In this document: positions 37,148 through 46,958 of the stretch, in pieces
How the letters are laid out: each line of letters begins with the position of its first letter
Position numbering within the stretch: position 1 is the first letter of the stretch
Origin: Paramecium tetraurelia
Lineage: Eukaryota > Ciliophora > Oligohymenophorea > Peniculida > Parameciidae
NCBI RefSeq assembly: GCF_000165425.1
Contig: NW_001799211.1
Coordinates: 1-64,000 of the forward strand
Reading direction: 5' to 3'
Length of the DNA: 64,000 nucleotides
The notes under the pieces: model-generated
The model's input: only the letters and a program-made list of their open reading frames with translations
The model's database searches: none
What the model was told of the DNA's origin: nothing
Made by a program: the position numbers and the translations under genes

Positions 37148-39449
37148 TCACATGTGCTTTTCAATAGATTAACTAATGAATAAGTTTTTAATTTGTAATT
37201 CGTCACTTAATTTCAAAAATAGTTCCTTCACATCCTTCAAAAAGATGGGTTTACTTATAACATGCGTCATTCCAGCATTAATGCACTTCAAATGAGTTTC
37301 ATAATCATCATGTGCAGTACATCCAATTATGTTTATATAATCTATTTACTTTTATTCCATCATTTTTATCAAGATTTCTGTTGTCTAGAATAAAATATAA
37401 TTGTACTTAAAGTCCTCCTAAAATTGGCATATCCAAATCCATGAATATCAATTGAATTCTAGACTTCTTTTTCATAACTATGTCTAAACATTGTTGGCCA
37501 TTGTAAGCTGTAACAAACCTATTGAGTCCTAACTTTTTGAGCATCAAACATAATATGTCATGATTGAAGGGTTCATCATCAACAATCAATATTTCTTATT
37601 CATTCTCCAAATCTATAGATTCACAAAGAACTCCTTTTTTCAATAAATAGAACTGGTTTTCATCTGCCCTTTGGGTAAGTGATATGCTTGGTTATCTATG
37701 GGAGTATCTGTTCTTAAATTGTTACAATTCATTTTTGTTCTGATTTAATGGCATTTATGGTGATGGTTCTATTATTATTGAACTTGAATAACTGCATATT
37801 GAACCATTATCTTGTTCTATATTTTGCAGACCTTTTACTGATTTACTAGTTTTTGAATTCTAAATGATTTTTTATGAACTTGAAAACTGATTCTAAATTT
37901 TAGTACTAATAAAGAATTCAAAAGCAGCTCCTTGTTAAGAACTGTTTAATTGTAGGCTTGAATGTTAATCACTCAAAGCAGAGATTAGATGATTTGTAAT
38001 TTGTAAAGATATTCCGAATTTTACATGGATTTTAAAATGATGATACTTATCTTAATGGTGATTTTGTACTAAGTGAAATTTATTTTGTAAAAGTGCTTAT
38101 TAATTTATAAACTTGATTTAGTCTTAAGTGAATCCTTCACCATTATCAGAAACTCTAAAAAATGCTTTTGATTCCTATTCATCAATCGAGATATCTATGC
38201 TTATTGTATTGTTCGACGGAGAGTATCTATAACTATTATTGAGTAAATTGATTAATATTCTTTCTAATTTTTATTAATCTGTATAAATGTAAATTGGCTT
38301 TTAGTTTTTGATATCAACATTATTAAGATTATATTAGAGCTTTATCTATTTTGTTTTGCATTACTACTCTAACAACTCATTTACACTCAATAGTAATTTT
38401 ACCAAATTGGTTTTTGTAACTTGTAATGCTAATTATGTGGAATCCTAGTAGAGATAATCCAATAGATCTTGTATTTAATATAATTAAAGTTTAGAATTTA
38501 GCATAGCAGGAATCAAATATAATTATTTAAATTAATCAGATACTGATATATCATTTATTGATTAATTTAAATAGCCAAATGTTGCATTTAAAGGTGTTTT
38601 TAATTTATTAGTGAAGATGGAAGCTAATTATTATTTAAACTAAGTTAATTTATTTTATTGTTTTATCAAATAGACTTAGTCAAGTTTGATGAAAGCAACA
38701 ATAATATAATTGGAAATACTTTAAGATATAATAAGTTTGTATTTGGTTTTCTGTCCAGTTTTATAATCGTATTCATTGGCTATGATCAATTACTCACTAA
38801 TCTTAGTATCATTCAAGTATTATTTAATTAAGTCTTTGATATTGGTGTATGTTTGATCTTTTTAAGTGGAAGATTGAAGTGAATCACCCGATAAACTAAT
38901 ATTATCATAAAATTTATAGGTTTTGAAATTAATCTATTTATTTTAAGGTTGGTTATTTGCAAAATTATCATTACTTTTTGATTGTCTTGTAGTGTAAATT
39001 GAAGGAGATGAAAAATGATCAACATTTTATGGTTTGGAAAGTATATTTGGAGTTAGATCATTTAGTTAATCGTCATAGATTTTAATTACACAGTCTTCAA
39101 TAAGTATATCAAGTATGAGTTATCTAGCCTTGTGTCCAATTTTAGTGGACATAAGAAGGTTATAAAATTCGAATAAAATAATGAGTAAAATTGTTATCTT
39201 AGAGTGCAACTCAGTTTAGGTAAATAAGGAGTCAGGGTTTATCAAATCCAAGGTCGCAGTAAATAGGTATAATAAAAATATAAAAAACTTTGTCTGATTT
39301 GTGAGTTTAAAGTTGCCGACTAAAGGGTAGAGATACCATAGTTAGTGCAGTCCAAAAAATAAGCAGTTTTAAACAAAATGTATTATAACCAAAAAGCAAA
39401 GTTGTTTTTTAGTTTTGTTCTGATAGATTAAACAAACTAATGTTATCAT
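37148..39449 (-). CDS. hybrid histidine kinase-like protein lacking the phospho-His (759 aa)
   Basis: Exons 37407-39449 and 37148-37384 sum to 760 codons; intron 22 nt. Residues 1-115 hold several hydrophobic helices. The H-box region at about residue 279 reads 'FTNKLKTPLN', where family members have F-S-H-E-L-R-T-P-L-N: the acceptor His is Asn281. The HATPase is recognisable: N box 'ILINLLNNSYRYSPSN' and G1 'VSDNGEGFT' near 433. A receiver domain follows ('ILIVDDEPFNHDILCLMLKK'), with acceptor Asp671 in 'IFMDLDMPI' and the late Lys in 'ISKPIFLKD'. In hybrid kinases ATP-dependent His phosphorylation is passed to the receiver Asp; here the first step looks impossible. ATG 39449 is the first in-frame Met after a TGA. 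Confidence 0.85.
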
Positions 39450-40148
39450 AAGACTATACTTATATTTAAGATAAATAGAATGCTTCTGGAGTACAGTTAA
39501 TTATATTGCTATTCAATTGTGGCGAAAGTGATGTCTTTAATGTCTAGTGATATAAGAATTATAAATAAAATCATGAAAGTAATTTTATAAATATATATTC
39601 ATCTCATTAAAATTAGAAGGGGAACATTACACTTTCTAAAAGAAAGATTTCAACAAAATAGTGCCATTATTGCTCTCATGTATTTTCTATGAGTCTTGTA
39701 TTTCTAGAGTTTAATAAAATTTCTTTTATACTAAATCTGTAATCTAAAAAACATATGATTTCAAACTAATTTAGTAAGATAAATTATTTATTATAAATAG
39801 ATTGTTCATTTTAAGAGGTTATATTTAAAAGTAAAAATGTCTTATTCCCACTAATTTTATATATAATATCGATATTAGAATTGTAATAAAATGATTAATT
39901 AAATAACAAATTCTTCAGATAAAGTGAGTTATTAATTTTTAATTAGAATTTTAAACAATAATTGTATTTATGAATCTTATTATTTACTATTAATTCGTAA
40001 TTTTTGATAACTACAATTCAGGTATTAGTTTAATACTAAAAATCTTGAAAATTTTAGATAGAATAATCAATTTTTTTCTAAGCATATTTTAATAAATAAT
40101 TTGATTAAATATCTTCATTTAATTTGTTGAGGGTTATACTCTACTATC
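39450..40148. other. intergenic, nothing recognised
   Basis: About 700 A+T-rich bases between the divergent starts of the histidine kinase-like gene and a decayed plus-strand gene. No feature supported. Confidence 0.5.
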
Positions 40149-40945
40149 ATGGCCAAAGAGACCCAATCCTCCATTTCATTTAGAAATATCGAGGAAAGGA
40201 GAAAAAAATTCAACTGAAGAAAATTAGCAATGTACTCATAATAAGATTAATTAGAAAACACCTTATTTATGAGGGAAGCATTAATATAAGTGATATGATT
40301 TTAGATAATCCTAAAATAAGTAATAAGAATGCTGTATTGCAATAATAAATACAAATGGAAAATGAATTTTATAGTTATTATTTGGGAAGTGCATATGGAA
40401 CTTTTGTCATTAAAGCTTGGATACCTACAAATTTATTTCATAAATTAAACCCATATGATGAATTGAAATTTGGATAAAGCCTAAGAGTGTATATTTTGAG
40501 ATTCCAAAATTTTGAAAAGTAAATTAAATAAAAAAGGATGTCAAATGAATAAGATTAGGAATAAGGATGAAGAAGATAATGCTGTTAAAATTAAAATGAT
40601 ACTAAAGTCCAATCAACTCAAGTAAACTTAATCATAGGTTCAACACAAACAACTAATTCTTCAGTAATTTTACAATTAAGGAATTAGAGAGAATAGTAAG
40701 AAATAGAATAAGATGAAGAGGTGAATTAGAAAAAGCTAAAAAAACATTTTGAATGAGAAGCTGAAAAGAAAGTTTAAGGTAAAATGGAGAGTTTAAGAAA
40801 TATTATATTACTATGATCAAGAGTAATACAAGAATTGATCATGTAAAAATAATAGCAGGTACAAAAAGCAAACCTTCACCTCTGAAATTCTAGGGGATGT
40901 GAAATAGAAAAGAATGAATTATGTCTATATAACGAAGTTTTAATG
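40149..40945 (+). pseudogene. decayed protein gene
   Basis: ATG 40149 opens 'MAKETQSSISFRNIEERRKK', a natural N-terminus, but the frame meets TGA after 22 codons. One base away, another frame continues for about 120 codons with good composition ('FYSYYLGSAYGTFVIKAW', 'LNPYDELKFGQSLRVYILR'), then meets TGA; a third stretch ('NQREQQEIEQDEEVNQKK') follows. No intron of 20-35 nt joins these pieces in phase. At least two or three disruptions are needed, so this looks like a pseudogene, or a gene with sequence errors. The middle part has a vaguely OB-like beta pattern; no family is named. Confidence 0.5.
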
Positions 40946-40948
40946 AAA

Positions 40949-41568
40949 TCATTTATATTATAATTGTAATTAATTCATAACTTTTTATAATTTACCTACA
41001 AACTATTCAAGTTCTTCCTTGGTCATTTCAAATCTTATCTTTTTTTTATTAGCAATATTATCCAAAGTTTGTAAATGCAATTCCACAATAATTGTAGGTA
41101 TCTATGACTTCGCTATTTTATTGGATGATATTGTTAACTATATAGAATTGATGGAATTTACATTCAAATTCCAATTGTAATCGATTAACACATATTTGGA
41201 TAATGCTATATGTGTGTATAATGCCTATTTGCACATTCCTTTGAAGTTCTCGGTTATTATCCTTGTGAAGATCTAGTGTTTCTCTGGGTCTATTTGAGAT
41301 TTCAATTTATCCAATAGTCTTTACACCTGATTACAATATAAATGATTAGTACTTCTTCTCTATTTTAATTATTCATTTCTAGCAAATATTCACTGAATTG
41401 CTGCATAAATTGTTGAGCCTCCACGATTAGATTGTAGTGATTAATTTCTGGAAATTAGCTCAAATATGGTAATTTGATTCCATGAACACAGTCAGCCACA
41501 AGATCTTCAATGAATTTCTCAAATTGGTTATTATCTGTGAATACATTGAATACCTATGGCAAATTCAT
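40949..41568 (-). CDS. COMM-domain protein (197 aa)
   Basis: Exons 41353-41568 and 40949-41326 sum to 198 codons; intron 26 nt, GTA...CAG. The N-terminal ~95 residues form a helical HN-type domain ('FEKFIEDLVADCVHGI'). The C-terminal ~85 residues match a COMM domain: 'VLIDYNWNLNVNSIN', then 'TIIVELHLQTL' and the final helix 'FEMTKEELEQFVGKLQKV'. COMMD proteins assemble into the Commander complex with CCDC22/CCDC93 and retriever and act in endosomal recycling. Which of the ten paralogues it matches cannot be told by eye. It starts 48 bases from the divergent hydrolase gene. Confidence 0.85.
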
Positions 41569-41616
41569 TAAAATAATAATTACTATAAATCAATATATTA
41601 TTAATTCAAACTTAAA

Positions 41617-42722
41617 ATGAAACCATAAGAATATAAATGGAATGAAAAACTATGGAAACCTATTGTTAGACCTCCAAGAAATTGTTACCATCTAAAAGAT
41701 CTAGGGAACGATCTATTTAAAATTAAAGATACAATCACAAAAAGAACAGACTTTGAGATATATAATAATAGAAATCAGAAATTACAATGTAGGTGAGAGT
41801 CAAACTATATTAAGTTTATTCGAACCTATCAAAATGCAGGGAAATCCTCATCCTTGCATGATATACTTGCATGGTAATTCAAGTAGTAGGATAGAGGCAT
41901 TCACAATAATTGAATATTTAATTCCAGCGAACATTTCAGTTTGTGGTATTGATTTATCTGGTATTTAAAATTAAGTAGATAAGGTTCTGGATTATCTGAA
42001 GGAGAATATATATCCTTGGGATTTCACGAGTGTCATGATGTTGTATGCTTATACGATTACTTAAGAGAAAACAAAGTAATCATTTAATAGAATATCAGTT
42101 TGATAGAGTTATATTACATCTATTGGATTATGGGGTAGATCTATGGGTTCGGTGACTGCCATTTTAGCTGCTTATAATAATATTGATTTTAAAGTTTTAG
42201 TTTGTGATAGTCCGTTCTCGAATTTAACTTTGTTATGTAAAGAACTAGCTAAGACAAACTATAAAATACCTAATTGTTGTTTCAATTGTTTTTGGTGCTA
42301 TGTAAAATCTAAAATTCATTAAGAAGTTCAATTCAATATTGATGAATTGAATATAGTTTAAATAATACAAGGTAATAGCTTACTAATTATAAGTATTACC
42401 TTAGGATGTTCATATATTATTTTTGTCTGCATAATAAGATGATTTGATCAGAGAAAGTCGCCCGAAATTGCTAATGAAACAATTTCGTGGGCAAAATAAG
42501 GAATTGTTTAGTTTTGAGGGAACTCATAATTCCAAGAGACCAGCAAAAATAATGGAAGATTCAGTTGCCTTTGTATTAAAGGCTTTTGGATAAAATGTGT
42601 GGACTGCATCTAATATCAAATATGCGATGAAATACTCATAGAATTAACTATCTAAATAAGTTCCTTTATTAAAGGGAGATAAGAGAAGTGTGCAACCCCA
42701 TATGGAAAAAGAAGATTATTGA
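41617..42722 (+). CDS. alpha/beta-hydrolase (335 aa)
   Basis: Five exons (41617-41792, 41815-41960, 41984-42075, 42107-42371, 42394-42722) sum to 336 codons; introns 22, 23, 31 and 22 nt, three of the four ending AAG. The oxyanion strand is 'CMIYLHGNSSSRIEA'. The nucleophile elbow is 'GLWGRSMGSVTA' (Ser in G-R-S-M-G). 'VLVCDSPFSNL' and 'ILFLSAQQDDLIRES' supply the later strand with a catalytic-acid candidate Asp, and 'FEGTHNSKRP' the His. This is the serine aminopeptidase S33/ABHD17-like family, whose ABHD17 members depalmitoylate proteins. Substrate is unknown. No signal peptide. Confidence 0.9.
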
Positions 42723-42750
42723 TGATTAATTTATATATAATTTATAATTA

Positions 42751-43003
42751 ATGTCTGAATTGGAAGCATAATGTATTCGAATGGTTAAATTTGGATAGAG
42801 TAACATAGAAAAAACTATTCAGTTCTTTGACAATAAATTATTAGATTAGATAATTAATGATTATTCAAAAATGGAGCAGAATCTACTACAAACTTCTAAT
42901 GTATGAAATATGTATTATGCTCAAGAATTTAAACAGATCATTAATAGAAGCAGAGTCTTCAAATACAAAGTTAAAAGAAATAGTTTCTTTAGTAAGCAAA
43001 TGA
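42751..43003 (+). CDS. small helical protein (75 aa)
   Basis: Exons 42751-42900 and 42926-43003 sum to 76 codons; the 25-nt intron ends in AAG. The product is nearly all helix with heptads ('IEKTIQFFDNKLLDQIINDY', 'SLIEAESSNTKLKEIVSLVS'), as in small subunits of tethering or BLOC-type complexes, but no family can be named. It sits 28 bases after the hydrolase stop and 42 bases before the ankyrin gene, all on one strand. An alternative is that it is the 5' part of the next gene, but phases did not allow this. Confidence 0.6.
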
Positions 43004-43045
43004 GGATAAACTTGAAGTATAAATATATATAAATAATTAAATACG

Positions 43046-44160
43046 ATGGATAGTATGTACTCAAAATATATCATTCCCAATTAATCAGAGAAAAAGTAGA
43101 GTTCATCTCCGCATTCCTAAGTAACATTCAACAACATACAAGTTTATATATTCACTAAAATTTCTAGTAATTTTTAGAAGACTACACTCCCTCCCATCGT
43201 AGGCTCAGCTTCTCCGAAGACAGGATTCAAGAACTCAAGAATTCTCAGTAACTTTCAAGTCATAATAAATTAAGCCACGATTTCCAAAGCGAGTTTGTCA
43301 ATTCTCAAGTAAGAATTATTCAATTAATCCTAATAATAGATGAAACAAACCTAATTAAGTATTGATATCAATAAAAAAGAATAATAAGAGTTTTAAGAGA
43401 TTAAAGATGATTAAATCATTTAAACTAACACCATCATTGATTCACCTACTAAGATGAATACAGATGATTCTCCAAAAAAGAATAAATTCAAAGCCTTCGG
43501 AAATTTACTATTAAGTATAAGAAGATTATAATAGAACTTAGTTGAACGTATTTCAAACATAGTATATTAACTAGATAATTATATTAGGATTAATTAAAAG
43601 AATCCATCATTAAACCATCCACTAATACAAATGCTTCAAAAATACATCCAGATCCTTCATCAAGAGATAGTGAAAACATCAATGAAATCCTATCCAACTT
43701 GAAATTAGTTGATAGATTCATTTATTATTCCGAATAAGGATCATAAAACGATATTCAAAAGATGATTAAATTATTATAAATTTATCCTAAAAAGTAAACT
43801 TTGATATTATTTAGACATTTGTATTGTCCCACGGACCCAAAACATATACTAAACTCGTTCAATAAGTTTGGATAGAACTCTTTATATATTTCTTGCAAAA
43901 ATGGAAATATTGCTGTCATTAAATTCCTTTTAGACTAATAAGCCAATCCTTTTATAAAAAGTAAGGTTTATGAAAACTTTTATGAATCTCCTTTGGAAGT
44001 CTCAATCAGATGGAACCATTTCGATTGTGTCTAATTGCTACTTGAAAAATCTAACTATTCAAACAAAGAATTAAAAGCAGCCATTCAATAAACTTCAAAT
44101 CCTTAAATCAAATAACTCATTAAATCAAATCTCAAATCAGATACTTTTTGCTGCTATTGA
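43046..44160 (+). CDS. ankyrin-repeat protein (343 aa)
   Basis: Four exons (43046-43141, 43168-43308, 43340-43561, 43588-44160) sum to 344 codons; introns 26, 31 and 26 nt. Residues 1-190 are low-complexity and charged ('SHRRLSFSEDRIQELKNSQ'). Near residue 260 come ankyrin units: 'NSLYISCKNGNIAVIKFLLD' and 'SPLEVSIRWNHFDCVQLLLE', each about 33 residues. The protein ends 'SDTFCCY', adjacent cysteines three residues from the end that could be acylated (inference). Ankyrin repeats bind partner proteins; which is unknown. Confidence 0.8.
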
Positions 44161-44870
44161 TAAGTAAATAAAGAAAATATTCTCCATATATACATTTATA
44201 ATTTATTTCAAAGTAGTTCCATAAAATTATATAATAATCTATTCTAATCAATCATCGTCAATATTTTTGGTTATTTTTGATTTCGTTAACTGGTTTAAAA
44301 AGTATAATCAGTAAAATGATTAATTGATAACACTTGAAATTAATTTTATTATTAGAAAATGCCAGGTTTTTCAAATGTTTAGATTTATCTATATGAGATG
44401 CCAATTTCTTAATATTCTATTAAGCATTACCCACAACTTGTGTTCATGTTTATTTAAATAATTTCTTTTTCCTTTTTATCATTTATTATATCTTTTTATA
44501 ATTACACAAATTAGTTTTTATTCCTTGATTCCAGAGAAAACTTAATAATATAAGGGGTTGACTAATTTAATTAATAAAATTATTACATAAAATTTCAATT
44601 TCTGATAGGAAATCGATTAAACTTAGATTCCCATTCAAAATAATAATGAGAATGATATAAAATAAATTGTATATTATTTAATAAGTTGTCATTACACACT
44701 ATTGTTAAACAATTAATTTAATGGATAAACCTTAGCTTCTATTTTGAAAATGCTAATATATATAATAAGAAGGTTAAAGCAAAGTAAGATAGTTTGAGGA
44801 TGAGATATTTATTAATAATTTCTGAAGATTGAGAAATTATTATTAATTATAAATTTTATTTAAATATATA
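44161..44870. other. 0.7-kb A+T-rich spacer
   Basis: Between two plus-strand genes. No frame with coding-like composition; several short T-rich and ATTAT-rich runs. Confidence 0.5.
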
Positions 44871-46410
44871 ATGGTTAAGAAAGCTGCTCCAAAGAAATAA
44901 GAGACTAAAAAAGCCCCAATTAGAAGAACAAGAACAATATCTACTTTAATAAAAGACAATGAAAATATTGTACATCAAAAATTGGGATAGACTAGAAGTA
45001 AAAGCAATGGTAAATATCTTTTTTATCATTTCAGGTGTATTACAAAAGAAGATTACAAAGTAGACTTAAGAAACAAAATAAAAGAATGTACTTAACGAAA
45101 AGGAAAAGAATGCGCCTAAAAAGAATTCAAATTAAAAAGAAGAAAAATAACCAATTAAAGATGATACTAAATAAAAAAAATAACCAGAAGTCAAAGATAC
45201 TAAAAAACCTATTCAAACTAGATAGAAAGTGAATCCTGTATAAAAAAAGTAATAAGTAAAAAAAAAAGTACTCCAAAAAAAAGTCCTGTTAAAAAAAGTA
45301 CACCCAAAAAAACTCCCGTTAAAGAAACTGTGGCTAAGGAAGTGACGAAACCAAAGCCTGCGGAAAAGAAAAACGAAAAGGAAGGAAGTAAAAGTGAAAA
45401 AAAGGTAGAAGAAAAATCTGAAAAGAAAAATAATGATAAAAGTGTAAAGAAAGATACAGATAAATCTGATAAAAAAGAAGCAGAAAAATCAGATAAGAAA
45501 GTTAATGATAAAAGTGAAAAGAAACCTGTTGAGAAACCGGAAAAGAAAGCAAATGATAAAAGTGAAAAGAAGCCTGTTGAGAAATCAGACAAGAAAAGTG
45601 ATAAAAAAGGAAAAAGTGAAAAAAAAGAATAAAGTTAAGAATAACAAGAATAAAAATAAACAGATTCTGCAAAGATACCCAGAAGAACAGAAAGCAAAGC
45701 TATAGCTGGTATTGTTGATGTTGTCTTTTGTGTAGACACCACCTAATCTATGTCTCAATTTTTATATTAAACAAAAGTAATTCATACTTAATTATGTAGA
45801 ATACTGTAAAAGAAATTATTAAAAACATAAAAGTTAAAGCTTAAAATGAAGATATTAGTGTTAAATTTGGGTTTGTTTGCTATAGAGATCACCCTCCTTA
45901 AGATTACACCTATGTAACTAAAATCTAAGGATTATGTGGAGAACAAGAAATACTTGATTTTATAGATTAACAAGGCGCCTAAGGAGGAGGAGATGTTCCT
46001 GAAGCTGTTTTGGATGGATTGTATGATGCTGCAAAAAAGATTGAATGGAGAGATGCCAGTCATACACCTTCATTAAGATATATCTTTCATGTAGCTGATG
46101 CACCTCCTCATGGAAAAGAATTTTCTGATTAAGCTTCAGCTTGGCCTAATGGTGTTCCGTATTATTTAGCATATATTTTAGATCTGGTGTAACACTTGAT
46201 AAAGTAGCTCATGTGATTAATATCAGGGAAATCCATTATAGATTGATAAATGTTAACAAACTAAAATTATTAGATAATATGAAAAAGTTATTTAAGGAAA
46301 AATTTACGAATTATGAAGAAACAGAATTAGCAAATGCAAAGGAAATGGATTTCAGAGTTAGTGATATGATCATTAGAGAATTATTACCGGATGTTGATTA
46401 TAATGATTGA
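44871..46410 (+). CDS. Lys-rich protein with C-terminal VWA domain (~482 aa)
   Basis: Exons begin 44871-45009 (25-nt intron, CAG end), then a Lys/Glu/Pro-rich region to 45776 and exons 45800-46158 and 46182-46410. The VWA domain covers about residues 265-475: 'IVDVVFCVDTTQSMSQFLYQ' contains a D-x-T-x-S MIDAS-like motif, 'FGFVCYRDHPPQDY' the second strand, and 'GGGDVPEAVLDGLYDA' and 'LRYIFHVADAPPHGKEF' the later parts. This matches VWA domains found beside alpha-kinases, though no kinase is present. To keep frame near 45.25 kb either a 20-nt A-rich intron (45249-45268) must be spliced or one base of a 10-A run is miscounted; with the intron the CDS is 483 codons. Confidence 0.8.
45330..45632 (+). 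repeat. degenerate Lys-rich coding repeats (SEKKxxxK)
   Basis: About 100 codons of near-repeat units such as 'NDKSEKKPVEKPEKKA' and 'NDKSEKKPVEKSDKKS', with Lys at about 40%. The two best copies (from about 45,506 and 45,551) are 45 nt apart and nearly identical. This forms a highly basic, probably disordered linker in front of the VWA domain. Confidence 0.85.
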
Positions 46411-46488
46411 ATCATCATCGCAGTATAAACAATTATAATTAGTTATAGAAAGATATATATAATAATTAAAGGTATTAATTCATGGTTA

Positions 46489-46704
46489 TCATCTCAATTA
46501 TATAGTGGGGGAGAACTTTAATTAGTTCTATTCCCGAATTGATACTTCCCATTCTCTTCTCTTTGGATATAATATATCAGTAATATCTGTTAGAGGGAGA
46601 TAACTAATTCCTTTTTTATGATTTCGATGTCCTTAGTAAGAGCCTTCGTTCTCCTTATCTGGATTTTCTACCTCCTTTTAAAATTTTAACTATTTTGAGT
46701 TCAT
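46489..46704 (-). CDS. small protein (71 aa)
   Basis: ATG 46704 to TGA 46489-46491, intronless. Rich in Lys/Glu at the start, then 'KGISYLPLTDITDILYPKRR', which looks conserved in style. It converges with the VWA gene (78 bases between stops). No family recognised. Confidence 0.5.
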
Positions 46705-46958
46705 TTGAAATTCAAATTCAATTATTAATAAAAATATTTCAAATATTAAGAAATTAAAATCATAAAAATAATTAATTTCTCTACAATTATTACAAGTAAA
46801 TATACTATTCAAAACTGAAATTGCATTTGTAGCAATCAAAGTTCCTAATAACCTTTTATTTTTCATCATTATAGCTTATTATTTAATTTGAAGCATCCAA
46901 AGTTTTGGCATAGATTCATAAATCAGTTTTTAATAATATAAATATATTATTAATTTAA

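Noticed and set aside
41753-41968. Plus-strand 71-codon frame beginning MRYIIIEIRNYN
   Set aside because: Its N-terminal part runs through intron 41793-41814 of the hydrolase gene; only its downstream part is a true exon.
45218-45592. Minus-strand Phe/Ser/Leu-rich 124-codon open frame
   Set aside because: It is the exact antisense shadow of the Lys/Glu/Ser-rich region of the VWA gene; its repetitive hydrophobic sequence follows from the AAA/GAA codons on the other strand.
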